From: an uncultured Colwellia sp.
Lineage (GTDB): Bacteria > Pseudomonadota > Gammaproteobacteria > Enterobacterales > Alteromonadaceae
Direction of reading: 5' to 3'
Length of the DNA stretch: 64,000 nucleotides
Assembly: GCA_913058145.1 (NCBI GenBank)
Contig: CAJXQM010000005.1
Location: 62,001-126,000, forward strand
Shown here: positions 37,777 to 46,750 of the stretch, piece after piece
Numbering within the stretch: the first letter of the stretch is position 1
Layout of the letters: each line of letters opens with the position of its first letter
Position numbers and translations under genes: made by a program
The notes under the pieces: model-generated
Told to the model about the DNA's origin: nothing
Seen by the model: the letters and a program-made list of their open reading frames with translations, nothing else
The model's database searches: none

Positions 37777-38190
37777 TTACCGAAGGTAATCACTCATATC
37801 ATCAATTACTTCTATGGCGTTATTGCTTAACACAGCCAGCTCATGTTCAATATCTTCAAAGGTTGAATTGATAGATAAAGCCCCGAAAACTACATATTTA
37901 TCACCAATTTTTGAAAAAGATGATAAAGGCATGGGAATGTTCATTTCCAACATGCTTTCGTGCATTGTATTTATACATTCAGTTTTTACTTCATCAGTAC
38001 CCCAAAGATAACTGATGCATAAAATTTGGTCATCGGTTACTGATAAAAAGATGGGTAATTCTTCTCGTCCTAGAAGCGTTATTTGTAGTACATCGACTTC
38101 ACCGGATATAGGTTGACAGTCAAAGTTCATTCCTGTGTCAGAGTTATCGGCCAAGCTATTTAAATGATCGGCTATAGTATGAATATTCAT
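37777..38190 (-). CDS. yjfI: DUF2170 family protein YjfI
   Basis: Cytosolic protein of 137 residues resembling DUF2170/YjfI: acidic, mixed alpha/beta, with EVDVLQITLLGREELPIFLS and LPMPLSSFSKIGDKYVVFGALS-like strands near the middle. It precedes the PspA homologue by 61 bases as in E. coli yjfI-yjfJ. AGGA lies ahead of the ATG. It is the first gene after a promoter with two palindromic operators. Biochemical role unknown. Confidence 0.78.
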   Translation of the reverse strand: MNIHTIADHLNSLADNSDTGMNFDCQPISGEVDVLQITLLGREELPIFLSVTDDQILCISYLWGTDEVKTECINTMHESMLEMNIPMPLSSFSKIGDKYVVFGALSINSTFEDIEHELAVLSNNAIEVIDDMSDYLR

Positions 38191-38221
38191 GTACTTCCTA
38201 TCCTTATCAAAAATATATAGA

Positions 38222-38236
38222 TGACATAATATGTCA
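38222..38236. promoter_or_regulatory. palindromic operator O1 (yjfI promoter, downstream of start site)
   Basis: TGACATAATATGTCA, a perfect 15-bp palindrome around a central base. It lies at about +4 to +18 of the predicted yjfI transcript. Two further copies are at 38258-38272 and 42281-42295. Confidence 0.75.
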
Positions 38237-38245
38237 CCGAGGTTG

Positions 38246-38273
38246 AATTTAGCATCTTGACATATTATGTCAA
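38246..38273 (-). promoter_or_regulatory. predicted yjfI promoter
   Basis: Minus-strand TTGACA (38273-38268) and TAAATT (38251-38246) with 16 bases between. The consensus -35 is part of operator O2, and O1 follows the expected start site, an arrangement typical of repression. Confidence 0.55.
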
Positions 38274-38274
38274 G
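38256..38274. promoter_or_regulatory. palindromic operator O2 (yjfI promoter, over -35)
   Basis: CTTGACATATTATGTCAAG, a perfect 19-bp palindrome with the same TGACATA-N-TATGTCA core as O1, centres 36 bases apart. It covers the -35 and half of the spacer. Confidence 0.8.
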
Positions 38275-38326
38275 TGTTTTTTTTACTTGAGACTTCTTTT
38301 CTTAATAGTCATTTTTTGTAACTGGC

Positions 38327-40039
38327 TCAATTAATCCCTTGTTGGGTTTGCCATGCGTTTTGGTGTAATTGGTAAAGTGTATGGCTACCTAAAATATTGA
38401 TATCTATGTTTTCTTCATTAATATAGAAATCATTGGGGAAAATAAAAGCTGATTTTAATATGTCTATATTGAGCCAACTATGTTTGACCGGCAACTGTTT
38501 TAAATTATTTAGTCTTGCTAGTGGGCTCTTGCCTCTTTTTGAAGCTATAGTCCAGCCCCATTCTCCAAAGCTTGGAACATTGTCATGGTATTGCTGCACA
38601 TGCGCAAAGTTTGCAGCACGTAATGTTTTACCAATAGAAATAAATGAATTTTTTGCATGGTAAGGGCTTGTTGACTGAATGGCAATTAAGCCATCTCCTG
38701 AGAGTAGCTGTTTTAATCTAGCGTAAAAATTAACAGTGTAAAGCTTATTGAGATCGGGATGACTAGGATCAGGAAGATCGACAATAATAGCATCGAATAC
38801 TTGTCCCGCTTTAAGTAGTTTATTAACCGTTAAAAAAGCATCACTTCGTAAAATAGTGACTCGTTTATCTTGGAGGCTATTCTTATTCATATAGCTTATT
38901 TTTCTAGCTAAATTGGCATTTACATGTTGGTCTGGCGTTTTAAATATATTAATTAACTCGCTATCTAGATCAATCAAGGTCACTTTTTTTGGCCCGTATT
39001 TCAATACATCTCGCAGTGCTAAGCCATCGCCACCACCAATAATAAGTATATTATCATGTCGAGCTGAACCCGCTAAAACGGGCGCTACTAGGTAGTCATG
39101 ATAAATATGCTCATCGATGGATGAAAACTGTAAACGGCCATTAAGATAAAAGTTAATGATGCTAGTTTGTTGTTCGTCATCGCTAACACCTAAATAGCGT
39201 TCAGTGAAGGTAAGTTGCTGATAATTAGTTTTTTGTACGTGTACTACCTTGTCTAAATAGAGCAGGCTATTCATTTGATTTAGCCAGTGGTTACCGTAAT
39301 TAAACATTAATAAAATAAGTAATGCTAAGACTAGATGTAAACTAATAAAGGTTTTACGCCAGGTTAATTTATGCCAATACCGTAAAATAAAAAAAGCGCC
39401 AGCAATTAGATTTAAGCTAGCGGTTAACGCAGCCGCTTTACTGATATCTATGCTAAGTAAAAAAACCACCCAAATAGCAGCCCCAATGCCTGCACCAATG
39501 TAGTCTGCGCCATAAATTGTACCTAGATTATTAGCGAGGTGCTGACCATGTATTTCTTCACGAATTCTGGCGATTAGTGGAATTTCCATGCCAATAAAAA
39601 AACCTAATATCACACCGAAAAAATAAGGACTATTAATGGCAATAAAACTTAACTGCTTAAAAACTCCTCCTTTGGGTAGCATATCGGGAGGAAGGGCAAA
39701 CATATCGGCAATGATATGTGGCAATATTTGAGTGATGGCTATGAGACCGCCAATGATTAAAATGGCACTAGCACCGAGAAAAGCAATTAATAATTCTAAA
39801 TAAACAAAACCATTAAAGGCGCAGCGCACTTTACGCGCGGCAAAAGCACCTAGGCCCATTGACACGATCATTAAACCTATCATGGTATAAATGGTGCTTT
39901 CCATTACACCAAGCACTCTACCAGCGTAATGAGAAAGAAGATATTCGTAAATTAAACCACAACCGGCGAGAACCGCCATGGTTAAAATGAGTAGTGTGTC
40001 GTCAATAAGGCGGGAGTTTTTTGATGGCATAAAAGGCAT
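38327..40039 (-). CDS. membrane-anchored spermidine synthase-like protein
   Basis: Protein of 570 residues. About 220 N-terminal residues form some seven membrane helices; residues 270-545 are a polyamine aminopropyltransferase-type domain with the SAM-site LIIGGGDGLALRDVLKYGP, an acidic VTLIDLDSELI and the active-site VDLPDPSHPDLNKLYT. Soluble SpeE lacks the membrane part. It sits in the PspA cluster, where the E. coli yjf cluster instead has a glutathionylspermidine-synthase-like ATP-grasp gene; both point to polyamine chemistry at the membrane. Substrate is not known. Confidence 0.85.
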   Translation of the reverse strand: MPFMPSKNSRLIDDTLLILTMAVLAGCGLIYEYLLSHYAGRVLGVMESTIYTMIGLMIVSMGLGAFAARKVRCAFNGFVYLELLIAFLGASAILIIGGLIAITQILPHIIADMFALPPDMLPKGGVFKQLSFIAINSPYFFGVILGFFIGMEIPLIARIREEIHGQHLANNLGTIYGADYIGAGIGAAIWVVFLLSIDISKAAALTASLNLIAGAFFILRYWHKLTWRKTFISLHLVLALLILLMFNYGNHWLNQMNSLLYLDKVVHVQKTNYQQLTFTERYLGVSDDEQQTSIINFYLNGRLQFSSIDEHIYHDYLVAPVLAGSARHDNILIIGGGDGLALRDVLKYGPKKVTLIDLDSELINIFKTPDQHVNANLARKISYMNKNSLQDKRVTILRSDAFLTVNKLLKAGQVFDAIIVDLPDPSHPDLNKLYTVNFYARLKQLLSGDGLIAIQSTSPYHAKNSFISIGKTLRAANFAHVQQYHDNVPSFGEWGWTIASKRGKSPLARLNNLKQLPVKHSWLNIDILKSAFIFPNDFYINEENIDINILGSHTLYQLHQNAWQTQQGIN

Positions 40040-40101
40040 TTATTCTGTCGTTACGAGTGAATGATACGAGTTGGTAGTTACTAGCCTTGGGTGTAGAGTT
40101 A

Positions 40102-40134
40102 AGTGACTAGGTATTTGCTTTGTAACTAGTCACT
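40102..40134. repeat. hairpin between DUF350 and spermidine synthase-like genes
   Basis: AGTGACTAG (40102-40110) pairs perfectly with CTAGTCACT (40126-40134) across a 15-base loop, in the 120-base gap inside the cluster. Confidence 0.6.
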
Positions 40135-40159
40135 CTGAACCCAGAAGGTCGATTTTTCC

Positions 40160-41062
40160 TTATGCCATTAACGCAGTTAATATCAAGGCGATGGAAATAC
40201 TCGTTGCCATTTCAATACTAGCCACACCAATATTATGTTGCTGATCTACTTCTTCTACTAGGTTGATTCCCCAAAGCACAATACGTTTGGCTATTGAGGT
40301 CAACAGTGCAACCAATAGTGTCATGATTATACCGAAGACTAACCAGCCTAATAAATTCACTACTAAGGTGTCGGGACTATAAATAAGGAAGTGACTTGCT
40401 GCTGTGACGGCAAGTGCGGTACTAATAACTTGACCACTATAACGGATAGCAAGCGCTAAATGTCCATCGCTTAAGGCTTCTTGTAGACAATCTTGTTGAT
40501 TGTTTTTAGCATATTTTTTCTCTCTAATACGAGTCACCATAACTAATACTGCTTGTGCAACAATAAAGCCACTGGTAATGGCGATGAAGGTTGAAATATT
40601 TAAACCGTCAACCCAAAGTAATACCGCACGAATAATAATCGCGGTAGCAATGGCACCTGCTGCATCAACAATACCGATGGTAAGGTTTTTGTTTTTTATT
40701 AATTCTGTTTTATTTAAGTGCTGTAAAGCTACCTTGTCTTGAATGATACGTCCGACCTTAATCAATACCAATCCGTAGGTACCGTAGGCAAACATACCAA
40801 TGATTTCCATGGTATAACTTGGCGCATTTTCTCCGGAAATAGCACCAGTTAATACGATGCCTAACGCTAAAATACTACCGGCAACACTAACACCAAAGGC
40901 AAAGTTATCTTTTTGAGCTAATTCTTCTGTACTATTTACTTGGCTTGTTAAACCCAATAAAAAGCGCATAGCACCTAAAAGAATGATAGCAATAGTGATA
41001 TCTATGGCTAAATAAATCAGTAATTCTTGATTAACACCAACGAGATCTATCAATGTGTTCAT
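40160..41062 (-). CDS. yjfL: double DUF350 membrane protein, YjfL-like
   Basis: Inner-membrane protein of 300 residues with about eight helices. Two DUF350-type repeats are visible: FAFGVSVAGSILALGIVLTG (about 53-72) and the C-terminal HNIGVASIEMATSISIALIL. E. coli YjfL has one repeat in about 132 residues, so this is a tandem version. Function unknown; in PspA clusters DUF350 proteins are the constant membrane partner. It follows the lipoprotein gene by 21 bases and so is probably co-transcribed. Confidence 0.82.
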   Translation of the reverse strand: MNTLIDLVGVNQELLIYLAIDITIAIILLGAMRFLLGLTSQVNSTEELAQKDNFAFGVSVAGSILALGIVLTGAISGENAPSYTMEIIGMFAYGTYGLVLIKVGRIIQDKVALQHLNKTELIKNKNLTIGIVDAAGAIATAIIIRAVLLWVDGLNISTFIAITSGFIVAQAVLVMVTRIREKKYAKNNQQDCLQEALSDGHLALAIRYSGQVISTALAVTAASHFLIYSPDTLVVNLLGWLVFGIIMTLLVALLTSIAKRIVLWGINLVEEVDQQHNIGVASIEMATSISIALILTALMA

Positions 41063-41083
41063 AACTATCTATCCTATTTCTTG

Positions 41084-42121
41084 TTATTTACCACGTCGAA
41101 AACCACGTGATGTATTGGTGTTAGAGTTTCTAAAGCTAGAGCTTTTTCCATACTTTGATTGAGTACTAGATTTACTCGCATAGCTACTTTTTTTAGCGGT
41201 ATTACTTCGAAAACGATTAGCGCTAGATTGTGCTGTTTTACTTTTGGAAGATAAACTCGATGAGCCAGTACGGTTTTTATCGTATGGGCTGGTAAATTTT
41301 TTCCCTTTGCTTGCAAATGATTTTTTAGTGCGCTGATCAAGTTGTGTTTGTTTGTTTAGTTGGTTAGGTGAACTATAACGAGTTCTGCCGTAATCATTAT
41401 AATAGCTATAGTTTCTATTTCGTCCCCAGTCACTATAGTATGTAGGGCGACCAAGCATATTTCCCATCATAGAATACATGCCATACCATGCCCAAAAAGA
41501 CATACCATTGCTGCCCGTTTGCCAATTACCATAACTTGGGTTACCAATAAGTTGTTCACCCGTGCCAAAATCTTGCGCATTATTTGCTTGTTGAGATTGT
41601 GATTTAGATAAAGAGTTCACTCTGGGCAATTGACCGTCAGACATATCAGCTAATACATTTAAGGGATCACTTAATGCTTCAGAATAAAGTACGGGATCAG
41701 CCGCTTGATAAATATTGAGTAATTCGTCATAAATGGCTTGGCTTGAAGCAAACATTTGCGGTTGATTTTTTACTGTATTGACTCTATTTAGAAGGGCACG
41801 ATACATTGGTCCTTGTATGCTAGCATCTTTACTAAATTCTTCAGTCAACGCGTGTAAACTTGGCTTGATTTTGGATACTTTATCAGCATATTGATGAATT
41901 AGATTAGCATTGCGCACCTGCCCATTAGTTAACGCATCACCCAGTTGAGTAACTCTTTTCTCGGTTATGGGGAGTTGCTGTATTGCTTGTTCTTTAACGG
42001 GGTCACCACAAGCGGATAACAATAAAATAGAGAGCCCTAATACTGAACTAGTGCATATTTTATTAAAAAATTGTTTGATAAAAGAGTCTTTCAGCCTTTG
42101 CATTTCTGCTATCATCTCCAT
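41084..42121 (-). CDS. lipoprotein of PspA cluster, DUF1190/YjfM-like
   Basis: Predicted lipoprotein of 345 residues (or 339 from Met7 at 42103) with lipobox LLSAC near residue 38. The middle is low-complexity with a Trp/Met/Tyr-rich segment (SFWAWYGMYSMMGNMLGRP) and the last 100 residues are Ser/Lys/Asn-rich, ending in SRGFRRGK. The layout, with an SFW...GYMMGR-like segment and a Gly-Phe end, recalls DUF1190 proteins (YjfM, YgiB). Because YjfM sits beside YjfL in E. coli, I call it YjfM-like; the sequence match is partial. It is the first gene of the cluster. Confidence 0.6.
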   Translation of the reverse strand: MEMIAEMQRLKDSFIKQFFNKICTSSVLGLSILLLSACGDPVKEQAIQQLPITEKRVTQLGDALTNGQVRNANLIHQYADKVSKIKPSLHALTEEFSKDASIQGPMYRALLNRVNTVKNQPQMFASSQAIYDELLNIYQAADPVLYSEALSDPLNVLADMSDGQLPRVNSLSKSQSQQANNAQDFGTGEQLIGNPSYGNWQTGSNGMSFWAWYGMYSMMGNMLGRPTYYSDWGRNRNYSYYNDYGRTRYSSPNQLNKQTQLDQRTKKSFASKGKKFTSPYDKNRTGSSSLSSKSKTAQSSANRFRSNTAKKSSYASKSSTQSKYGKSSSFRNSNTNTSRGFRRGK

Positions 42122-42267
42122 AAAAATATGATGTTAATACTACCTATTCATTACACTCTTGTAAGGTCGTTATGCCAGTGATTTATCACGCTAGCATCTA
42201 ACAACTTTAACACTAGTTTCTCGATTAATACACTTCGAGTAGGACAGATAGTGAATCGTTCAGGTTA

Positions 42268-42296
42268 TTAATAGCATTAATGACATATTATGTCTA
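42268..42296 (-). promoter_or_regulatory. predicted promoter of PspA cluster with operator O3
   Basis: Minus-strand TAGACA (42296-42291), 17-base spacer, TATTAA (42273-42268). The near-palindrome AGACATAATATGTCA (42295-42281) covers the -35 exactly as O2 does at yjfI, with one mismatch to the core. Leader to the first gene is about 140 bases. Confidence 0.65.
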
Positions 42297-42362
42297 TTGT
42301 TGAAATCATATTGCCTTGATTTAACTGCCTTGAAATCTAGTTTTCCCATTGAAATCAGATGG

Positions 42363-43301
42363 TTACTTATATAAAGAAGGTGAGTCAGGATCTGGGCGTG
42401 TCTTAAATCGTCGATGTAACCACATATATTGTTCGGGTTTTCGAGAAATAGCTTTTTCTAACTCTTGATTTATACGGATAAGATCGGCTTCATCATCTTT
42501 GGTTGGAAAATTTGTCAGTGGTGGCATTATTTCCATAGTGTAACCATCGTCATTCTCATTTCTAGTGGGAATTAACATCATGGTTTCAACATTTTTTTGT
42601 CGTGCAAAAATTAAGGTTCCAGTGGTTGTAGCGGTTTCTTTTACACCAAAAAAAGGCACAAATAAACTACGGTTTCTACCATAGTCTTGATCGGGTAAGT
42701 AAATACAGACTTCGCCATCTTTTAGTGCTTTTATTAAACCCTTAACATCACGCTTACCTAACATATATTTATTAGAGCGCCCGCGACCTCGAAACTGAAA
42801 ATATTCCATGAGCTGATTATTATGTGGACGATAAAAGACCACCATTGGGTGACCATAACCTATGCCTCTAGCAGTCATTTCAACACTTAGGTAATGCATT
42901 GTGAGTAATAATACGCCTTTACCTTCACGTTTTGCTTTCTCAATATGTTCTAAACCTACTATGTTTACTTTACGTTTAACGCGCCAATTTGGCCACCACC
43001 AACCCATACCTGTTTCTAATAAAGCAATACCCGTGTTTTCAAAGTTCTTTTTCAAAATGTGTCGGCGTTCTTGTTCACTCATTTTTGGGAAACATAATTT
43101 TAAGTTGGTGTCAGCAATATGTTTTCTTTTAGATCCCATTTTAAAAAGTAAACGGCCAATCAACCGACCTAAACCTAATTGCCATTTATAGGGTAACCAT
43201 GAAATGCTATAGAGAATTATAACACCTAACCAAGTTAGCCAATATTTAGGGTATAAAAAAGCTAATTTAAAATCAGGTTGTAAAACTTTATTTCGACTCA
43301 C
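42363..43301 (-). CDS. lpxL: lipid A late acyltransferase LpxL-type
   Basis: Inner-membrane enzyme of 312 residues adding the secondary acyl chain to Kdo2-lipid IVA. Strong resemblance to E. coli LpxL throughout: YPKYWLTWLGV at the N-terminus, LCFPKMSEQERR, the HX4E catalytic motif in MHYLSVEMTAR, PDQDYGRNRSLFVPFFGV and YMWLHRRFKTRP near the end. Whether it prefers laurate or a palmitoleate-type chain (LpxP, expressed in cold) cannot be told. Neighbouring the PspA cluster and an LPS glycosyltransferase, it belongs with envelope genes. Confidence 0.92.
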   Translation of the reverse strand: MSRNKVLQPDFKLAFLYPKYWLTWLGVIILYSISWLPYKWQLGLGRLIGRLLFKMGSKRKHIADTNLKLCFPKMSEQERRHILKKNFENTGIALLETGMGWWWPNWRVKRKVNIVGLEHIEKAKREGKGVLLLTMHYLSVEMTARGIGYGHPMVVFYRPHNNQLMEYFQFRGRGRSNKYMLGKRDVKGLIKALKDGEVCIYLPDQDYGRNRSLFVPFFGVKETATTTGTLIFARQKNVETMMLIPTRNENDDGYTMEIMPPLTNFPTKDDEADLIRINQELEKAISRKPEQYMWLHRRFKTRPDPDSPSLYK

Positions 43302-43465
43302 AGTATTTACTCTTAATAAAGCAGCTCATTAAAGTTGCTAGGAATTTTCGCAGGGAATTATTATACCTAGGTTACCTGAAAATGGGCAATTAACTTATAT
43401 AGTCTACACAGGTTTTATCGTAGAATAGTCATTATTGTTTTAGACATGGTCAGTGTGTAGATAAA

Positions 43466-44560
43466 ATGAATACAGCAGAAAATCAAACTAATCGCCAAAG
43501 TGAAATAGAATTAATTATTGGAAATTCCAATTCAAACTTTTCTGGCGTTACCTCAACTATGTTGCAGTTATTGTCTGAGCAACAAAAATTAATTAACTTG
43601 CGAGTAATGGGAAAACACCATTTAACGGATGAATCGTTACATATTAGTTTTTGGCAAGTGGCTAAAATGTGTTTTAAACCATTAGCGGATGGACGCTTTA
43701 GAATTTTTCATGCGCGCCGTGTTGATGAAATGATCCAAGCGTTGATTTTGAAGCATGTTTTTCGTAGTAAAATCAAAATCATTTTTAGTAGCGCAGCACA
43801 GCGTTATCGCAGTGGTTCAACTCTATGGTTAACTGATAAAATGGATGCGGTATTAGCGATGTGTAAAGCATCAGCGAGCTATTTGCACCGAAAACCTGAT
43901 GCTATTATTTATCATGGTGTGAATACCGAGGTTTATACACCACCAGTTGATAAAGCAAAGGTTTGGCAATCGTTAAGTATATTACCTGAAGGTGTTGAAA
44001 AAGGTAAAAGAGGTATTGCCATCTTAGGACGAGTTAGAGCACAAAAAGGTGTTCACCTTTTCGTTAAAAGTTGTATCCAGATACTTGATAAATATCCAAA
44101 TTATACCGCTGTTGTTGTTGGCTCTATTAGCGCAAGTAATGAAAGTTTTGTTAAAGAATTACAAGCAGAAATTGAACAAGCGGGTTTAAGTCAACGTATT
44201 GTTTTTGCGGGAGAACAGAACTTTGCTGATATTCCTAAAATTTTCAGTGGCTTGTCTTTAGTTGTGGCGTTAAGTGAAAATGAAGGTTTTGGCTTAACCA
44301 TTTTAGAAGCCATGAGTAGTGGCGCAGCCGTGTTGGCAAGTGAAGCCGGTGCATGGCCTGAAGTGGTACGAGAGGGCACAGATGGTTATGTTGTACCTGT
44401 TAATGATTTACCTGCCGTTGTTGATAAAATGGATTTGCTACTGAGTAATGAAGATAAATTAGCACAGATGGGCATTGATGGACGAGAACGCGTTTTAGCA
44501 CATTATTCTGTTCAACGTGAAGCTAAACAGTTGGTCGCGTTTTTTAGAAATTTGATGTAA
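43466..44560 (+). CDS. family 4 glycosyltransferase, LPS mannosyltransferase-like
   Basis: GT-B glycosyltransferase of 364 residues. The C-terminal donor domain has GIAILGRVRAQKGVHLFVKS and the E-x7-E motif in ENEGFGLTILEAMSSGAAVL. The N-terminal half (IIGNSNSNFSGVTSTML, FHARRVDEM) resembles LPS core mannosyltransferases of the LpcC type. It is divergent from lpxL and ends at a strong terminator shared with tolC. Acceptor unknown. Confidence 0.82.
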   Translation: MNTAENQTNRQSEIELIIGNSNSNFSGVTSTMLQLLSEQQKLINLRVMGKHHLTDESLHISFWQVAKMCFKPLADGRFRIFHARRVDEMIQALILKHVFRSKIKIIFSSAAQRYRSGSTLWLTDKMDAVLAMCKASASYLHRKPDAIIYHGVNTEVYTPPVDKAKVWQSLSILPEGVEKGKRGIAILGRVRAQKGVHLFVKSCIQILDKYPNYTAVVVGSISASNESFVKELQAEIEQAGLSQRIVFAGEQNFADIPKIFSGLSLVVALSENEGFGLTILEAMSSGAAVLASEAGAWPEVVREGTDGYVVPVNDLPAVVDKMDLLLSNEDKLAQMGIDGRERVLAHYSVQREAKQLVAFFRNLM

Positions 44561-44581
44561 ACATATTTCAGGACAAGACAT

Positions 44582-44614
44582 AAAAAGGGCACATGCTATG
44601 CATGTGCCCTTTTT
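44582..44614. terminator. bidirectional rho-independent terminator
   Basis: AAAAAGGGCACATGC (44582-44596), loop TAT, GCATGTGCCCTTTTT (44600-44614): a perfect 15-bp stem with A- and T-runs on both sides, between the convergent glycosyltransferase and tolC genes. Confidence 0.95.
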
Positions 44615-44618
44615 ATGT

Positions 44619-45959
44619 TTAGTTTCTAGCCACTAAACCAGCGTTAATAGCCGTGATATCTTCATCAGTGATAGTGCCTCCAGCACGTTTTAATAATAAA
44701 ACATTTTGAATGTAAGAATAACGTGTAGATGATAAATTACGTTTAGCATTATACAAGTTACGTGTGCTGTCTAACACATCAACAATGGTACGAGTACCTA
44801 CTTCAAAGCCTGCTTCGGTAGCTTCTAACGCCTTGCTAGCACTGAGTACCGATTGTTCAAAAGCTCTGATGCCTGAAATAGTAGCAATAACGGTGTTATA
44901 AGCATTACGTGTCGTACGAACAACAGCGCGGTGTGTTTGCATTAAATCTTGACTAGCCAGTACAAAGCGATTTTGGGCTTGACGTACAGAACTTTGAATG
45001 GCGCCACCAGAATAAATGGGTACATTCAGCGTTACGCCAATAGAGTAATCATTTAAAGCCGGTGCATTAATATCACCTAGAGGACCTGTTGTGTCACCAT
45101 CGGTACTCTGGTAAGTAGCACCAAAATCCAAGGTAGGATAATGCCCCGATCTCGCCGCATCAATAGCTTGTTTAGAAATATCTATACCTACTTTAGCGGT
45201 TATTAAATCTAAGTTTTTCGCTTCGGCGCTTTGTTGCCATTCATCAGCACTATTTGGGTTAGGCGTCGTTGTGCTAAATCTATCCGTATTTAGTATGTTG
45301 ATATCGCTAGGGTATGTATTAGTGATTACCCGTAATTCTTCTTCAGCATTAAAAATAGCATTTTCTGCACGTATTTCTTCGGTGACCGCATTATCAAATT
45401 GTGCTTGTGCTTCATGTACGTCGGTTATCGCAGTTAAACCAACAGAAAAGCGTTGCTTAGTTTGTTCAAGTTGACGAGCGATAGCCGCTTTTTCTGCTTG
45501 TGCAAATTCTAAGTCATCTTTGGTGCCCAACAGAGCAAAGTAAGCTTGAGCGACACGTACAATTAAATCTTGTTTTGCAACTTGGTAAATTAAATCACTT
45601 TGGTGTGCTGATTTTTCAGCAATATCTAAACTTAGCCAACTACTATGGTGATAAAGCTGCATGTTTAAGCTAGCCCCATAGCCTAACGAATTGTATTTAG
45701 TTGTTAAGGTAGAACCCAAAAGATATGACTCGTTTTCCCCATCAGTATAACTGCCAAAGGCGTTGATGTTAGGTAATAAAGCAGCACGTGCTTGTTCAAT
45801 ATCTTCTTTAACAATATCGTACTGTGCTTGTGCTTTTAATACGACAGTATCATTTAGTAAGGCTTGCTGGTAAACGGTTAATAAATCTTCGGCTTGAGCA
45901 TTAACGCTAGTTATTGCACTGGCGATAGCTATAATTAACGTGCTTAATGTTTTTTTCAT
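44619..45959 (-). CDS. tolC: outer-membrane efflux channel TolC
   Basis: Outer-membrane exit duct for multidrug efflux and type I secretion. The ATG at 45959 gives 446 residues starting at a signal peptide (MKKTLSTLIIAIASAITSVNAQA), with AAGGA upstream; an ATG at 45995 would add 12 residues. The two internal repeats of the trimer barrel and alpha-barrel are visible (YGASLNMQLYHHSSW and YSIGVTLNVPIYSGGAIQS). It is divergent from nudF exactly as in E. coli, which supports the assignment. Confidence 0.95.
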   Translation of the reverse strand: MKKTLSTLIIAIASAITSVNAQAEDLLTVYQQALLNDTVVLKAQAQYDIVKEDIEQARAALLPNINAFGSYTDGENESYLLGSTLTTKYNSLGYGASLNMQLYHHSSWLSLDIAEKSAHQSDLIYQVAKQDLIVRVAQAYFALLGTKDDLEFAQAEKAAIARQLEQTKQRFSVGLTAITDVHEAQAQFDNAVTEEIRAENAIFNAEEELRVITNTYPSDINILNTDRFSTTTPNPNSADEWQQSAEAKNLDLITAKVGIDISKQAIDAARSGHYPTLDFGATYQSTDGDTTGPLGDINAPALNDYSIGVTLNVPIYSGGAIQSSVRQAQNRFVLASQDLMQTHRAVVRTTRNAYNTVIATISGIRAFEQSVLSASKALEATEAGFEVGTRTIVDVLDSTRNLYNAKRNLSSTRYSYIQNVLLLKRAGGTITDEDITAINAGLVARN

Positions 45960-46095
45960 GGGTAAGGCTTTCCTTGAGTAGATATTTGTACTCATATTAA
46001 GTTTTATACTTGGTTATCGTACCTAATTTTTTATATTAACCAAATAAAATAGGTGTTTACTATTGTAACAAATTATAATTAAAAAGAGATTATTT

Positions 46096-46731
46096 ATGCA
46101 AGATAATAAAAACAAGCAAGTATCAATGCTTCAATATGATAAAACGGATGTCACTATATCGGCTATTGAAACAAAATATCAGGGATTTTTTAAGATGAAT
46201 GAATACCATCTTAATCATAAATTATTTTCTGGTGTGCAAAGTGCTAGCTTTACTCGTGAAGTATTTGAACGTGGTGATGCGGTTGTGGTGATGCTTTATG
46301 ATCCTAAAAAAGACGCGTTATTGTTATTAGAGCAATTTAGACCCGGTGTATTACGGGTAAATGAAACGCCGTGGATGCTTGAGTTTGTTGCGGGTATGTT
46401 TAATGAAAATGAAAGTCCAATTGATGTGGCTGTTCGTGAAGCAAAAGAAGAAGCCAGCATTGAATTAAAGGCAGAATCAATAAAACTGATTATGAAATAT
46501 TTCTCTAGCCCTGGCGGCACGAGTGAATGTATTAATTTATATTGGTCAACCTTTGATAGCAGTAAAATTTCATCAGGCAGTGTTTATGGTTTAGCCCATG
46601 AAAATGAAGATATTATGCTACATGTTGTTTCACGTAATGAGGCTCTAGCATTACTTACTAAGGGCAAAATTAGTAACGCTGCAACTATAATTGGCTTACA
46701 ATGGTTAGCAATAAATTATCAACGTTTGTAA
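46096..46731 (+). CDS. nudF: ADP-ribose pyrophosphatase
   Basis: Nudix hydrolase of 211 residues cleaving ADP-ribose to AMP and ribose 5-phosphate. The Nudix box runs from Gly100 (GMFNENESPIDVAVREAKEE); the usual late Gly is Ser121. First gene of the nudF-yqiB-cpdA-yqiA-parE group conserved in gammaproteobacteria, here beside tolC. A 20-base gap separates it from yqiB, which starts at GTG. Confidence 0.94.
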   Translation: MQDNKNKQVSMLQYDKTDVTISAIETKYQGFFKMNEYHLNHKLFSGVQSASFTREVFERGDAVVVMLYDPKKDALLLLEQFRPGVLRVNETPWMLEFVAGMFNENESPIDVAVREAKEEASIELKAESIKLIMKYFSSPGGTSECINLYWSTFDSSKISSGSVYGLAHENEDIMLHVVSRNEALALLTKGKISNAATIIGLQWLAINYQRL

Positions 46732-46750
46732 TGATAAAGGGTTATGATAA

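Noticed and set aside
41074-41340. 88-codon frame on the minus strand
   Set aside because: Lies in another frame of the low-complexity lipoprotein tail.
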